Positions 24,010 to 36,190 are shown, counted from the first letter of the stretch. The stretch: 64,000 nucleotides of DNA from Tubiluchus corallicola (GCA_030141605.1 JAQGDQ010000103.1:352001-416000); one strand, 5' to 3'. Numbers and translations: made by a program. Notes: a model not told the origin generated them from the letters alone.

Positions 24010-24262
24010 GCACTTCTGCTTTTAATTCCTGAAATATTTGGTAATAACTTCTTGCTGTTTCAGATTTCTTTTCATAAGTTCTTTTTTCTCTTTCACTTTG
24101 AAGCACATGCTAAAAGAAAGCTTGTTTCATACAAGCTATTTCAGAAATAAAGAGAAGTTAGAAAACACCCCTTTAACAAATAGTTATGTGCAAAGTAACT
24201 GTCAGTGAAAACTGATCCTGTGGGCAGAGATCAGTGTTTTGAATGTCGCTCTGTTGAAGGAC
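24010..24262 (+). repeat. Dispersed repeat family E, copy 2
   Basis: Aligns with 6905-7078 in PARP16 intron 1, sharing tctgcttttaattcc, gttatgtgcaaagtaactg and cagtgttttgaat. It is longer than copy 1 because of an insertion in its left third. Confidence 0.6.
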
Positions 24263-25315
24263 CATCTCGGGCCCGTGTGCTCTAGGCATAAGAAAACTCC
24301 AAAAGAAAATGGATCAACTGCAGTGTAGAAGTGGCTGACACTCAGCTTTAGGCTTTTCCTACTCAAGTATTCTACGCAACAGAAAGAGCCCTGAATAGCA
24401 CACCAAAAATACTTTTTTAAATATACAGTCATGATACACATGGTACAAATATAAGATGTCAACAACTTAGATAGCGCAGTACGACTAGATGACTAATACC
24501 TAATGTTAACCCCTCAAGTCAAGGTAGACAATTTTTGGTAACCGAACTAGGTCAACTCGGTGTACCAAGTCGTATCAAAAGCAATTAATTGTAGACCACG
24601 TTGCAAATAAATTGGTACGTAAAATGCAAAAGGACTAGTCAAAATTAGCAATATAATCCAGCAAGAAAGTTAACATAGTGTAGAAAGAGAACAAAAAACA
24701 CAACGTACAACCGTTCCCAAAAAAGCACTGACACAAAAACCAACTTTTTTGACAAGTATCATCAACAATAGGAGTAAGCTTCGTTTTGTCTTTGTGGCTT
24801 TTCACAAGATCCATGACGCAACGTGGTTGTAAGCTTGACCAATCGGCCCACTCCACCACAACCATCTCACTGATTGTGCGGACATAGCAAAATACTACAA
24901 AAACTGACGAAAAATTATTAACAAGGTACAAATAAAACTTATTTATATTAAAATGTTGTAAATATTAAGACAAATAACAACGACAGCAACAATGATGGTT
25001 TTAATTTACGCTATATTAGCAACCTTTATAGTATTGTCTTTAGTTCAGCAAAGGGAGAAAGTATATAGTATGATAAAAAAAAACAATTACCTTCCCTTTC
25101 AGAGAGTGCTAGTAGTTCATGAATTACTGTAATGCTAGTCATTTACCTGGTTTTAATCATCAGGAAATCAGATATATTTTAACCTATGTATTAACTTACT
25201 AATTAGCTTTTTTTGTATTTATTTTTTTTGTCTTAATGGTCTGTTGTATTGTTTCTACTTGTTTTTTGTTTTTTTTGTAAGAGACTTATAGTATTACCAG
25301 AAGGTAATCAATAAA

Positions 25316-25451
25316 GATGATGAAGAAGATGATGATGAGGAAGAGGAGGAGGAGGGCGATGATGATGATGATGATGATGATAATAATAATAATAAATAAA
25401 TAAGAAGAAGAAGAAGAACAACAACAACAATAATAATGATAATAATAATAA
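25316..25451 (+). repeat. Compound trinucleotide microsatellite (GAT, GAG, AAT, AAG, AAC)
   Basis: Successive runs of gat, gag, aat, aag, aac and aat units follow one another without a break. The purine-rich strand is the plus strand. It ends directly against a family A MITE. Confidence 0.85.
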
Positions 25452-25456
25452 TTTTT

Positions 25457-25905
25457 TTAAACCACAAGAAAATGCGCGACTTACACGAAGCTTAAAGTCT
25501 TAAAATTTTATACATACTGCCATTCTGCATGTAGGGCTTGCATCGGCAGTAACATTGTATAAAACTTGTAAATTTGAACTTCCGCAATAACCATTAGATG
25601 CTGCCATTTTGAAGATAGGTCATTTGAAACAAGTTAAGATAACATTGCGTGAAGTTTGAAACAATAGCCAGAGCATTCGTCGCACACATGTTACTAACTA
25701 AAGAAAATTTTAAATTACTGTATCTTGTCAATAAGATTAAAAATACGTTTTGATTAGTGAGTGGCGCACCCTAGAGCGTGAGTCAGCAACATTTTTCCAA
25801 TTGGCACGAATACTTTAAATTATTATTTCTAGTTACATAAGTCTTTCCATCAGGTAAGCGAAATGTTAAGTAATATAGATTTGCATCAAAAGTCTTTTGG
25901 GGCAT
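25457..25905 (-). mobile_element. MITE family A, copy 3 (left arm of a long palindrome)
   Basis: Reverse-oriented copy beginning at ccacaagaaaatg. It carries the family landmarks in complement, for example aagattaaaaata and taagtctttcc. It forms the left part of an inverted pair with copy 4 on its right. Confidence 0.7.
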
Positions 25906-26020
25906 AATATAATATTAGATTTTCGACCCCTGATTTATGATTGCGTAGGTGACATCATGTAATGACGCCATCGGAACAGTATTGCAGGAGATTTAGAATG
26001 AAAACAAACAAAAATTTCTT

Positions 26021-26720
26021 TTAAAGGACAAGAAAAGGGGCATCTGAAGTAGGTTTCAGAAAAATCGCCTTGAAAAATTTTACTACTTTACGGTGATTTT
26101 ATGCACATATCGTATTCGCATTGAACGAATTTTCTTTTGTTTTCATCTTACATCTCTCGCAATACTGCTCTGACACCGCAAATCTATATTACTTAGTATT
26201 TCACTAGCCTGCTTGAAAGACATATGTAACTAGAAAAGAAAATTTTTAATTATTCAAAATGTTTTCACCAATTGGTAAAATGTCGCTGACTCACCCGTCA
26301 GGGTGCGCCATTCATTAGCCAAAAGCGTATTTTTAATCTTATTGACAAAATATAGTAATTTAAAATTTTACTTAATTAGCAACATGTATACTACGAATGC
26401 CTGGTTATTTTTCGCACTTTACTTCATGTTATCAAAACTTGTTTCAAACGACCTACCATTAACATGGCTGCGCTTAATGGTCATCGCGGGAGTTTAAATT
26501 TATATGGTTTATACAGCGTTACGGCCAAAGCAAGCCATGCATACGAAGAGGTAGTATGTAAGTGGTATAAAAATTCTAGACGAATTTTTTAAGCTTTATG
26601 TAAGTGGATGGTTTTCTTGTGCTTTAACGTGAGCATGATATATAATATTATATGTGATATATAACTTTCGAGGCAATTTTTCTGAAACCTACTCCAGGTA
26701 CCTCTTTTCTTGTCCTTTAA
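26021..26720 (+). mobile_element. MITE family A, copy 4, with long terminal inverted repeats
   Basis: Bounded by about 48-bp inverted repeats: 26021 onward reads ttaaaggacaagaaaagg and the right end finishes ccttttcttgtcctttaa-like (26701-26720). The motif gtaggtttcagaaaaatcgc appears at the left end and its complement at the right. The core (about 26157-26635) is a family A sequence. This is the longest and best bounded member of the family and may show its true ends. Confidence 0.8.
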
Positions 26721-26916
26721 GATTTTGCAACTCTGTGAGTGCAACATAGATCGCCTATTAAGATTTGTGTGCAACATTACATCACAGAGATGCTAGTGTA
26801 ACATCCATGTTAGACTCTCTAGAGTAGCCAAGCTTAGAACAGTGACACGTAGAACAACGTTTGTGCATGGTTCAGCGAATATTATACCATCTGGAATCTT
26901 GTAGCATCATGTAGAT

Positions 26917-27232
26917 CAGTGGTTCTTAACCCGGGTTCGATCGAACCCCTGGGGGTTCGGTGAGTCGATCTCAGGGCTTCGGCAGAGCCTCCGCCACGGA
27001 GGTCCGGACACACTTGAATTATCGTCACACTGATTTGCAGGTATGTAATTTGTTGTGAGTTCTTTGAACAAGGTGATGTTCATGCACGGCTCATTTTGTG
27101 TACCAGTAAAAAACATACCTATGTGTTGAATTTGAAAAAAATCATATTTTATTTTTCACTAAAGAGGGGTTCGGTGAATGCGCATATGAAACTGGTGGGG
27201 TTCAAGATCTCCAACAAGGTTAAGAACCACTG
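26917..27232. mobile_element. hAT-type MITE with perfect 8-bp target duplication
   Basis: Termini cagtggttcttaacc and ggttaagaaccactg are perfect inverted repeats. The 8 bases atgtagat occur immediately before (26909-26916) and after (27233-27240). Both traits are diagnostic of the hAT superfamily, and the end sequence resembles the Zaphod/Charlie-like group. At 316 bp it has no transposase. The exact duplication suggests a fairly recent insertion. Confidence 0.93.
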
Positions 27233-27249
27233 ATGTAGATATTAATAGT

Positions 27250-27440
27250 GATAATATTATTTACCAGAGGTACCAGGGAAGGCCGAAAATCACACCAGTA
27301 CAAGATTCAACGCTACCTGTGCAACAAAGATAGTTTTAAATATTCATTTGGTGCTCGTTCAGTCATCCAGTGGAATAATCTACTTTCGCACATTGGACAA
27401 ATCTCTGGCACAGTTAAGTTTAGAACACTAATACGATAGT
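27250..27440 (+). mobile_element. LINE reverse transcriptase, C-terminal fragment
   Basis: Translates to a short piece containing FSFGARSVIQWNNL-like sequence (YSFGARSVIQWNNLLSHIG), the conserved end of CR1/Rex/L2-type ORF2 where 'R..IxxWNxLP' recurs. Only about 60 codons remain, and the upstream boundary coincides with the hAT MITE. A dead fragment. Confidence 0.7.
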
Positions 27441-28507
27441 TAGGCCTGACATTTGGACAGGAATCATTTAAATACGGACTATAGATAGTGTAATTTCGTG
27501 GCCAAGCATACACGATGCTATAATATTCCTAAAGGAATGCTGCAGTGTCTACATTTAGATTCAAATCTGAGATTTATTGATGCTGACAAGGTACTGTGAA
27601 TACATTGAATCTATCATCCTTAAGGACGAGCCTCCAAGTAAGAACATGGTGGCAGGGTTCCTTTAAACACGTTACTGAACTCTTTTCTTTATTAAACATT
27701 TTTCTGATACTTATACAAATTCCTACAAAATCGCATGCTCTTTGAAGTTGAAAGGATGCTCAGCTGAATTATCTTCTGAACTACACATGGGACACAATAA
27801 ATCATTTTTACAAAAGCTTTGTAATTGCTGTTAATTTTTGTCATGTTCAGCCTTATTTTCATAATTTCACTGGTTTCTTTTAGACTACATTATTTAACAT
27901 ATTCTTTACATCCCCAATAATCGTTTTCCAAAAACCTTAGTTTACTACTTTGAGCAATCTTGTTTCTTATTTGTTTCTGCAAGTACATTTCAGGTTCACT
28001 TAAAGGCGGTCGTAGAGAAAGATAGTAATTATTGGCAGGAAGCGCAGCATGCTGTATCGATTTGTAAGGCCTGGGACTTGTAGAATAGTAGTTGACGTGT
28101 ATAGCTGTATTTAATACATTTTTGAAATTCACGTGTTTGTTTCATTTCTTCATATTTTTTTACTTAAATCTTGATATCAAACTATATTACTACAGTAATA
28201 AAGGGCTGTTTCATTTACAAGAATTATGGGTATGTAATGTATATGTATTGAGCCATACGACTCGGTTCAATGAACTTTTTGTAATCCAATGAATGCATTA
28301 ATTACCGCAAAAACGCATTAATCGGAAGGGGGAGAAAGTTATTGATGAATGACGTCCAAATCGCCCATGGCATCTCATATAAAATGTATTTGGAGGCAGG
28401 AGGCTTGCACCTCCATGAAATATGATTTAAATAGCTATTCATTTTATGACCAACCTAGGAATCACTGTTTGGGCAACAGTGTTTTAATTAAGAAGTGATT
28501 AAGTACT

Positions 28508-28892
28508 AGGGGTGAGCACTCTCTATCAGAAGTGAATTCGAACTGAATCGCATTTTTGCCTTTCGAATTTGAGTGGAATTGAATTGAAATTGAGTCAAAC
28601 CGAATTTCAAGATTTCGAATCCAAATCAAATTCGAATTAAATTTTAAAGATTTTTTAATCATAAGTGAAAAGCGACCTCGCAAAGACATTAGTAATTCAT
28701 TTTAAAATGAATGGGCCACAGAAATCGCAGCTAAATTGTGCTGATTGCTTGCTGTTTCAAATTTTTTAGTGATTAAGAACATATGTAGTTGAAGTGATGA
28801 ATTATCCGCATCTGTAATTTTAAGTTTGAATGAACTCGAATTTAAAAAAAAAGCTTACTTGAATCGAATTCAAACATTTGATGCTCACCCCT
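28508..28892 (+). mobile_element. MITE family C, copy 1 (TTCGAA-rich)
   Basis: Inverted ends aggggtgagca and tgctcacccct. The interior is dense in attcgaa and gaattcgaa words. Three more copies lie at 43422, 46700 and 56697. No ORF of its own. Confidence 0.8.
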
Positions 28893-29429
28893 GCTAAATA
28901 CAGCAACTTTTACAGCAGTGCTGTACTTCAATTCTCGCTTTTTTCAAACACATGCAACACGCTTGTGGAATATTTTTGCAGTTGAAAATTATGTTAGTTT
29001 GTGATGTCATCAATAGCTGGGCTCGCCCTCCTTTAATTAAGTTTTTAATCTATTGTTTAATAATCAGAAACGCTTTTGCAGTATTAATTGTGTCGAAGTG
29101 TATACGTTTTACCAGTCTTGAAAATGGGGTAGTATATGAAAAATCATCCTGTCTTCCTTTAATATTCCTAAGAGCTTTAAACATCTGAGTGGAGTCTTAT
29201 ATACTTTTATGTATATCCTCAATACTTTAGCAGTCTTTCTTCAATATGTTTAATAGGTTTCTTCAGTTCTTTTTTATATTATCTTTTTATTTCTTTTTTC
29301 TAATACTCTTTTCTAATACTGAAGTCTGCATGTATGCATTAATATTTAACTTGATTTCTTTTTGCTCAAAGGATAACTGCTCATCTCAGGGACCAGTGAC
29401 TACTTTCTTTGATTTGTGAGTCTTATCAT

Positions 29430-30330
29430 ATCCTAGAATTTTTCCGAAGCTTCCATACATGAATCAACTATGTCATTCCATTTCTGCTGGACGTGATCAC
29501 CAGGCTTTTGCGTCAGTTGATGTTGAACTGTTTGTTGATATTTTGATTTAACTTCTTGATCTTCTAGCTTACTGAACTGAACATTTTGTACCGTAGGTTT
29601 CTTAGGAGTCTTCAAACACCAGTTCATATTGTATTTAACCATAACTAATTGATGATCTGAGAAGGTTTGTGTTCCAGAATAGGAGGAAGAATTATTCACG
29701 ACAATTTTGTGCTCTTTTACTATTATGTAGTCTATCTGATTTCTGATTGGTTTGTTCAAACTTTGCGTATCAGGTGCCTCCTATGTTGTTCTGTGAGCCA
29801 TTTTGTGTTGAAACGTTGTATTGGTTAATATCAAATTATCTCGTTGAACAAAATTTATAAGCATTCCCTGTTGCTATTCATGAGTCCTTGACCAAATTTG
29901 CCAATGTTATTTGGATAATTAATACAAACATCTTGAACCAGTTTTATCGTTAAAGTTTGGCTTATACTATTTTTTACTTATAGATTGTATGACTGCATCT
30001 AAATCATTGTAAAATTTCTCTTGCAACTCATGGTGTTGTAACTATTCTCTGAGTTGTAATGTGGTAATGCAGGTGCATAAGCACACAAAATTGCATATTT
30101 ATTAATATTAATACCTACTTGTAGCATACAGATCCTTTTAGTCATTTCCGAAAAAGTAGCTTTAAGTCCTTGCTTAACTATTATTCCTATGCCGCCATCT
30201 TTACGAGTTTTTGCTCCACCATAGTGAAAATCAAATTTTGTACCATTTGCAGAAATAAGATTTATAACTCCAGATCCAATTAAGTGTGTTTCTTGCATAG
30301 CAGTATTATCAATTTTGTATGAAACCATGT
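29430..30330 (-). mobile_element. LINE endonuclease-domain fragment, broken
   Basis: Two minus-strand frames are consecutive parts of an APE-type endonuclease of a non-LTR retrotransposon. The first (30328-29999) carries MQETHLIG and GGIGIIVKQG; the second (29759-29433) carries NQIDYIIV and the catalytic SDHQLVMVKY. They are separated by frameshifts and stops, and no reverse transcriptase follows, so the copy is dead. It lies just upstream of the visible part of KRTCAP2, on the opposite strand. Confidence 0.85.
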
Positions 30331-30884
30331 TTGTTGCGATGTGTCTGCATTATGTCAGATTTCAAGCTTGTAGAATTAAATGTGGCTATTCTAAGGTGCT
30401 TTACCTTGTGTGCTTTGCATTATAACAGACAGAAGTACAAGTGTAGTTCTCAAATAAAAGATAGAGATTAAAAGATGGTGATTTTGCATAAAATTTGTGC
30501 ATTGTCAAATGGCCCCACCTAGTGGTAAAACTTATAAAGAGTAGACTACTAGGTGATGAGGCAAGTTAGTTATCATTGGCAGGTGTGAGTGAATGGTCAA
30601 ACTGTTAGAATATAAACATTAGATCAGACACAAGTCATTAATAGAGTAAAAAATATTGAAGGTACCTTGTCGACTTATCATACCACATAGAAAGAAAATG
30701 TTAAATATCTGGAAAGAGTTTTGGCAATAAAAGGACATTTTTTTTCTATGGATATTTAGTACTGATATGTTTTCTTTGGGATTGTGGTACAAACCTAGAC
30801 AATTATTGTTACACTTCATCAATGATTATTGTTTGTGATTCATCAGTGATTATTGTTGGTGATTGAGTGTTTTTATCTCTCCAG

Positions 30885-33800
30885 CTGTGTCAAGTTCAAT
30901 GTCCATGCTGTTATCCTCAACAGTAGCAATTCTCATGTTTGCCGGGATGATGATGTACAAATCACAACTTGGTTCATCGCAGTTGATGACAATCCTTGGA
31001 GGATGGCTGGGTTCTGATCTGTTCATTCTCATATTAACCGTATCCTTTGTAGAAGTTATTAACAAGACTTTTTCATGGCTCCTTTTTCAGCACAGTTTGC
31101 TTGTATAACCCCAACAGACTTTGAAGATTGATAGTTATTATTAAGCAAAAGAGTCTTGTAAATTAAATAACTTACCTTTTTGGCAAATTTCGAACACATG
31201 CATTGCCATAAAGATTGACGTGTTTTGCGTCTTTAACGTGAGTGAGCGAGAATGGTGTACGAGTTACAGTTAGCGTCTTTGGTTACCAGTGTTTGTTTAC
31301 CGATCTTTGAAGACGTGACTGTATTCATTATGTCATTCGTCTCGCACAATGAAAAATGGCGGTTCTTGAAATTTAATAAAGCTAGTAATGAGGTGATAAA
31401 AAATCAAAAGAAGCAAGCTTTACAGTAAGTTTGTTATAAAATAAATTAAATACTCATAATGAGAGTAGGATTTTAAGTTGTAAAAGCTTATACTATAGTG
31501 AAAGTTTAGTTTGACTTTAAAAGTTCTTATAAATGCAGTTGAAAGTGCATTTCGTTGTCATTTGAGAAAATTGTATTTTTTAACCTTCGACGATATAATA
31601 TACTTCTAAGCGCCTATTATAACATATTTGAAGTTTGAAAGGTGCTTGATTTAATAGTTTAGACAAATGGTAGCGTAGGAATGGTAACTTACCTTTCTGA
31701 TGTAATTTTAGTAACCAGTCTTGAAGTTTCAGTAGACCAACTGCTCAGACTTGATAGCTTAGGAATGCTAACTTTTCTTTTTAATATAATTTTAGCAACC
31801 AGTCTTAAGATTTCAAGAACTCGACTGTTCAGACTTTTCTTAAGTTTATTGGCATTATTCGACATGAACAAAACTGACTTCATTACTAACAATATGCAAT
31901 AGAACATGTTTTGGTTAATTGTGATCTCCATTTGAGTGGCTCAGACTTTTGGCTTGAACTGATGAATGCTTTAAAGGTTGATTTCCTCATATAGAGTGTG
32001 GTAGATACGGCTAAAAACGAGGCAACTTGTTGTAGACAAGTGTAATTCTTAATAATGTAACAGCTCTGCAAAATTACATTACCCGAAGCAAAAAGAATAG
32101 AAACAGTTAGTGAGTCGCTTTCATTTTTCGTTTAGTTGTGGAATTTAATAATTTTACTGCATTTTAAAAATTGTAAGTTTGAATTCGTTTTAAATGCTGA
32201 GCGAACTGTGTTCCCCTTGCAGAATGCAATGATTTATTAACCAATTTTTTTCCATCATGGCATTCCATAGGGGTTATCTGTCTATTTAATTTTCTCCTGT
32301 TAAAGAGACAATACTTCAGTTAGTGACTCAACATTGTTTTGCAGTTTGTTGAGCAGTTTTCTAGTTCTTCATATTTGTTGTCCATCGAAAAGCCTACTTT
32401 GCCATGTTATTGTAAAAGATAATGAAACTAGAATAAAATTTCTGCTTGCTAGTTAAAGTTTGCATTTACTCCTTCAGAATAATTATGCTGCACAATAATT
32501 CTTAAAGAATAATATTAAATAATTGTCATCTTTCTTTGATGTGGGTTCTCGGCTATTGTCAGGGAATGCTTCTGCTTACGGAGCATTGACTCCTTTAGCC
32601 TTAGCTAATGCATATGTAAACTTTCTTTGTGTTATTAATGTAATGTCGCTAGTCGTTCCTGCTGTTAGTGACTTTCCATTGAGCAGAATGACATTTCAAA
32701 CACCAGGTGCTAGTGATCATAAATACCCAACAAGATTTTTAGTTATGACAATCGCAGATCATTTCTAATTGGTGTTAAGCAAAAATATTTTTAAATTTTC
32801 AGAAACATTTACAAAAATGATTCCACGTAAATCCCACTGAAGATGAAAGACGTGTAGTCAAATATACTGGTGTCCATTTATTCCTTTACAAGCTTATGTG
32901 TTCAAACAATTCCCATCTGGCTTAATTTAAATGGAAATGCATAGCTACAAATTAAATATTCTGTTTGATTATTCCTCCACATTTCCTTCTTAACTAAATG
33001 CTTAGGCTGTCAATAATTTCGAAAATGTTATGTTCGGAAAGGGATTTCAAGCAAAGTTTTTCCCGGAAGGTAAGGCACTTTAAATGTATTTTATATGGTA
33101 ACTTTATGAGCACTAATGTTTATGAATTCAAATATTCACTGTTATTTTATTTATGAATAATACATGTATGCATGTTTTATGTTGTTTTTTCAGTTACTGT
33201 AGCTCTGGGGCTGGCTTTGTTCTCTGCAGCTCTAGTTCATAGAGTTTGTGTTACTACGTGGTAAGTACAAATGTTTTTAACTCATCTTGCCTTTGTCTAT
33301 ACTTCTTTAGTTGCATGACTCAGCCTTTCTAGACTTCCAGCAATTAATGGTGATCGTGAAAAGGTCAGAGGTTAAGTGTACCAGACAATGCATTTGTGTA
33401 CACTTGATAACGCCTCGCAGCCCAAGCTATTATAATAATAATAGTTTTAACAGCTAGCTAGAACCTTACCTAGTTCACTTGTTCCTAAGCAAGATCCTGC
33501 TAGTAAATCACTCTATGCACAGACTAATGCATAATTAAGTAAAGTCCACATAAAACAACAAAAGTTACTGAACTAACACGGCAGATGGCTTTGCTTTTCC
33601 CACGCGTAACGTACACTTAACCTTTAACCTATAACAACTGCGTGTGCGCAGAACGGTACTGTGAAAAGGCTTATTGTAGGGTAAGCAACTGTGTTCTTAC
33701 TGCACCCATCATTGAAACTAATCACAAAATTCGTTAATAGCGAGAAATTCGTATTTCTGTTGTTGACGAAGATGTGTAATATAATGCTGGAAATGTAATG

Positions 33801-34167
33801 GAAAGATAACGTCATTCGTCTTCATTAATGAATTGTCAGTTATAATGCAAACTTTGCCTTTTGTCTTTGCAAAAAATGTGCTTGATCATCTTTGTCTTCT
33901 TTGTTTATATTGCATAATCTACATGACTGAGTGAGCACTAATTTGGCTGTGAGACTTCTTGTGGTGCTGCTGATGGCTACAAAAAGGACGAAAACTTTGT
34001 CTCATGATCAGTTATTGAACTTTTGCAGTTAATTAGTAAATGATTTTTTTTGCAGTTTAATATTCTCCATTGTTGCTCTTTATTACATCAACAAATTGTC
34101 AGTGGCTAAGTATCAACCACCAACCACTTCAGTGACACCTGCAGGAAAAGGGAAAAAGCGAAATTGA
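30885..34167 (+). CDS. KRTCAP2: KRTCAP2, oligosaccharyltransferase subunit (four visible exons)
   Basis: Exons 30885-31039, 33006-33069, 33194-33260 and 34056-34167 join in phase at GT-AG sites. The product shows LMFAGMMMYKSQL, ILGGWLGSDLF, NNFENVMFGKGFQAKFFPE, HRVCVTT and CLIFSIVALYYINKL, and ends GKGKKRN, matching vertebrate KRTCAP2 exon by exon. KRTCAP2 is a small multi-pass ER membrane subunit of the STT3A oligosaccharyltransferase complex, which N-glycosylates proteins during translocation. The C-terminal KKRN fits a dilysine ER signal. The 5' end is unresolved: the first visible exon opens in phase 1 behind the acceptor tatctctccag, so a preceding exon must supply the start. An ATG plus one base would restore exactly the human spacing. 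Alternatively translation starts at ATG 30899, six residues shorter. About 133 residues expected. Confidence 0.92.
31670..31850 (+). repeat. Diverged tandem duplication, about 90-bp unit
   Basis: Two consecutive units share taggaatg-taact-ttttct, taattttag-aaccagtctt and actg-tcagactt. It lies in the KRTCAP2 intron between 31039 and 33006. The ORFs across it on both strands are by-products of the duplication. Confidence 0.7.
33360..33632 (-). mobile_element. MITE family F, copy 1
   Basis: Inverted ends: gaggttaagtgtac on the left and gtacacttaacctt on the right. The body aligns in reverse with 53936-54300, including actttacttaattatgcatt and aagcaaagcc. It lies in the last KRTCAP2 intron. Confidence 0.75.
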
Positions 34168-34210
34168 TCTAAGTGCGGTGCATTAGAACTTCTGCAGTAT
34201 TTTTCTTGAA

Positions 34211-34216
34211 AATAAA
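34211..34216 (+). promoter_or_regulatory. Poly(A) signal of KRTCAP2
   Basis: AATAAA lies 44 bases after the KRTCAP2 stop codon, with a second overlapping copy beside it and a T-rich stretch downstream. The implied 3' UTR is very short. Confidence 0.65.
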
Positions 34217-35465
34217 TAAAATATTTTTGCAAGTTATGTTTTCCCCCAACAGATGGCACTGTTACTTTAGATTTTAATTTCATGCTCGTACTGGTGTCAT
34301 AAATAATTGTGTTAGTAGCTTTAGCAGGTTCTAGTTTTTTTTGCTGGATTACTGCTGTGTTTACCTGTCTTGAGAGCAGATTTCTTTTATTTTAGAATTC
34401 TGCCTTCCCAGTGACTGTAGTAGACACAAAAGGGTGTGTGATGATGAGTTATTGTGTTATTAACAGCAGTATAACACCTTGAGTACGGTATAGTTTTCAC
34501 TCTTATGCAGTGTTTGAGTACCTGGTTTGATACACTGGATTGTTGTATACATGCAATTATTATTGTGTGAAAATGCCCAAGGCCTAAAACCCAGTGCTAC
34601 TAAGATGCCTCACATTTTCTGTGCACCAAGATGCAACCAGTGATAATAATTCATATTACACAAATTTATACTGCACCATTAATTACAATTAGTATTCTAA
34701 CTGTAACGACAATTAAATAAAAACATCATCTTCTTGTTAAAATTTTGACAAATCTTAGTAAAACCCACTGAATTTCATAAAAATTGCTGAGAAAGCTAAA
34801 AGGCAGCCATTATTAACAGGTACGTCATCTCTAGGTGGCTCCAAAATAATTTGTAACAACACGTTTTTTTCAAACATCGCCCACATTTGTTGCTTATTGT
34901 TTAGGGGCACGTGCAGAGCTTTTTAAAGCACTAACATGTTTTCTTCCAGTATAACACCACTGGTGCAGTGCCACCTAGTGGGAAATCAGGTTACGTTTTT
35001 CTTGTCAGCCTGTATGCCTGTCTGCTGATTCGTGCCAGCACATTTTTAGGTGTTCAAAGGGAATATTGTAAACTGGTTGTCCAAGTTAGCTGTAGAAGTA
35101 ACAGTCTTGTAAAAATTTGCTTTCAGTGCTCACTAAATGCTATATTCTTCATTTTTGTTTGTTGGTGTTAGACTTTGAGTCACTGTTATATAAGTATGTT
35201 GTTGTACCATGTGCATAATTTCTACTTTCACATGCAAATTGTTAGCGATAGCCTACTTTCATAGGAAACAAACTTGTGTTTATCTCACTTAAAGCATATG
35301 TATGCATGATAAAACTGTAATTTCTGGGGAGCCTGTAATATTATCATTGTTTTGAGTTTTGTTGATTTTTATGACAAAATAAATATTTTTACACAATTTA
35401 TCTTCTATTACGGTAATGCTTTTTGTGCAATGCACAACTTCAAGATTAGTAGGGCCAATTTATCT

Positions 35466-35535
35466 GCAGTCAGACCTCTCTTATACTGCAAATTTTGGGA
35501 CTGCAAAAAGTTGACATTATACGAATTTGGCAGTG
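35466..35535 (+). repeat. Solo terminal sequence of family G (Tigger-like end)
   Basis: cagtcagacctctcttata followed by ttgggactgcaaaaagttgacattata aligns with the end at 44698. It is cut off on the right by LINE sequence, so only one terminus remains. Confidence 0.55.
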
Positions 35536-36190
35536 TAACGGGCGCATTGATGGAAAAATTGGAAAAATCAGACGTATTCTCAACCACCAAACAGCTGAAA
35601 AACCCATACATGCCTTCATAACGTACAAACTTGATTATTGCAATTACGTTTTGGACTCCCTGAACATAAAAATCGCAAACTCCAAATAATTGAGAACTCT
35701 GCTGCTCGCCTCATTACAAAACTGGAAAATTATGGTCGCATTACACCTATTCTAAGGGAGTTACATTGGCTGTCGATAAAGTTCCGCATTCAATATAAAA
35801 TTCTTTGTATCACCTACAAAATGCCACGTGGTTTGACACCTGCATATCTGACAGATTTTTCGATATGCTGTAACATAGCCTGAACACTTCGTTCTAATGC
35901 TAACGAACAAACTAATTTACATCAGCCAATTCCCAATACAGTATTCTATGGTATAAAAGCTTTTTTGTTTGTGCTTCACATCTCTGAAATAACGTACTCT
36001 CTACAAATTCATATAGATTGTTTTAAACAACATTTTTAAACAAATTGTTCTTTTTATGATGAATTATTTTTAATGTCTTTTAATTTTTACGTTTCTTATG
36101 AATTTTAAATGTATTTTATTGTTCAGCGTGGTGAGCTTTTATATGATGTAGTGCGCTATATAAATAAATTTTATATTACATTACATTATG
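35536..36190 (+). mobile_element. LINE 3' end (CR1/L2-like), frameshifted
   Basis: Two overlapping frames give the last part of a non-LTR reverse transcriptase: HAFITYKLDYCNYVLDSL, then IENSAARLITK, TPILRELHWLSIKFRI and MPRGLTPAYL. The arrangement HAFI.SKLDYCN...NSAARLIT...LHWLPV..RI is the standard C-terminus of CR1/L2-group elements. A frameshift separates the two parts. The 3' tail ends in repeated attacat, as in L2-like elements. Confidence 0.88.

Larger units (their letters stand above)
19791..30884. other. Repeat-rich region between the LysM gene and KRTCAP2: no gene seen
   Basis: Some 11 kb without a convincing host gene. The listed SINE, MITEs, Tigger, hAT, minisatellite and LINE fragments fill much of it. 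Two minus-strand frames (23499-23756 and 24635-24931) are moderately long but show no motif. KRTCAP2 should begin somewhere in this interval, because its second coding exon opens at 30885. Confidence 0.6.

Noticed and set aside
24635-24931. 98-codon minus-strand frame
   Set aside because: Cys/Phe-rich and unrecognised; within the range of chance frames and surrounded by repeats.
32523-32768. 81-codon frame in the KRTCAP2 intron
   Set aside because: No ATG-supported start in a good context, no motif, no splice-compatible link to the KRTCAP2 exons.
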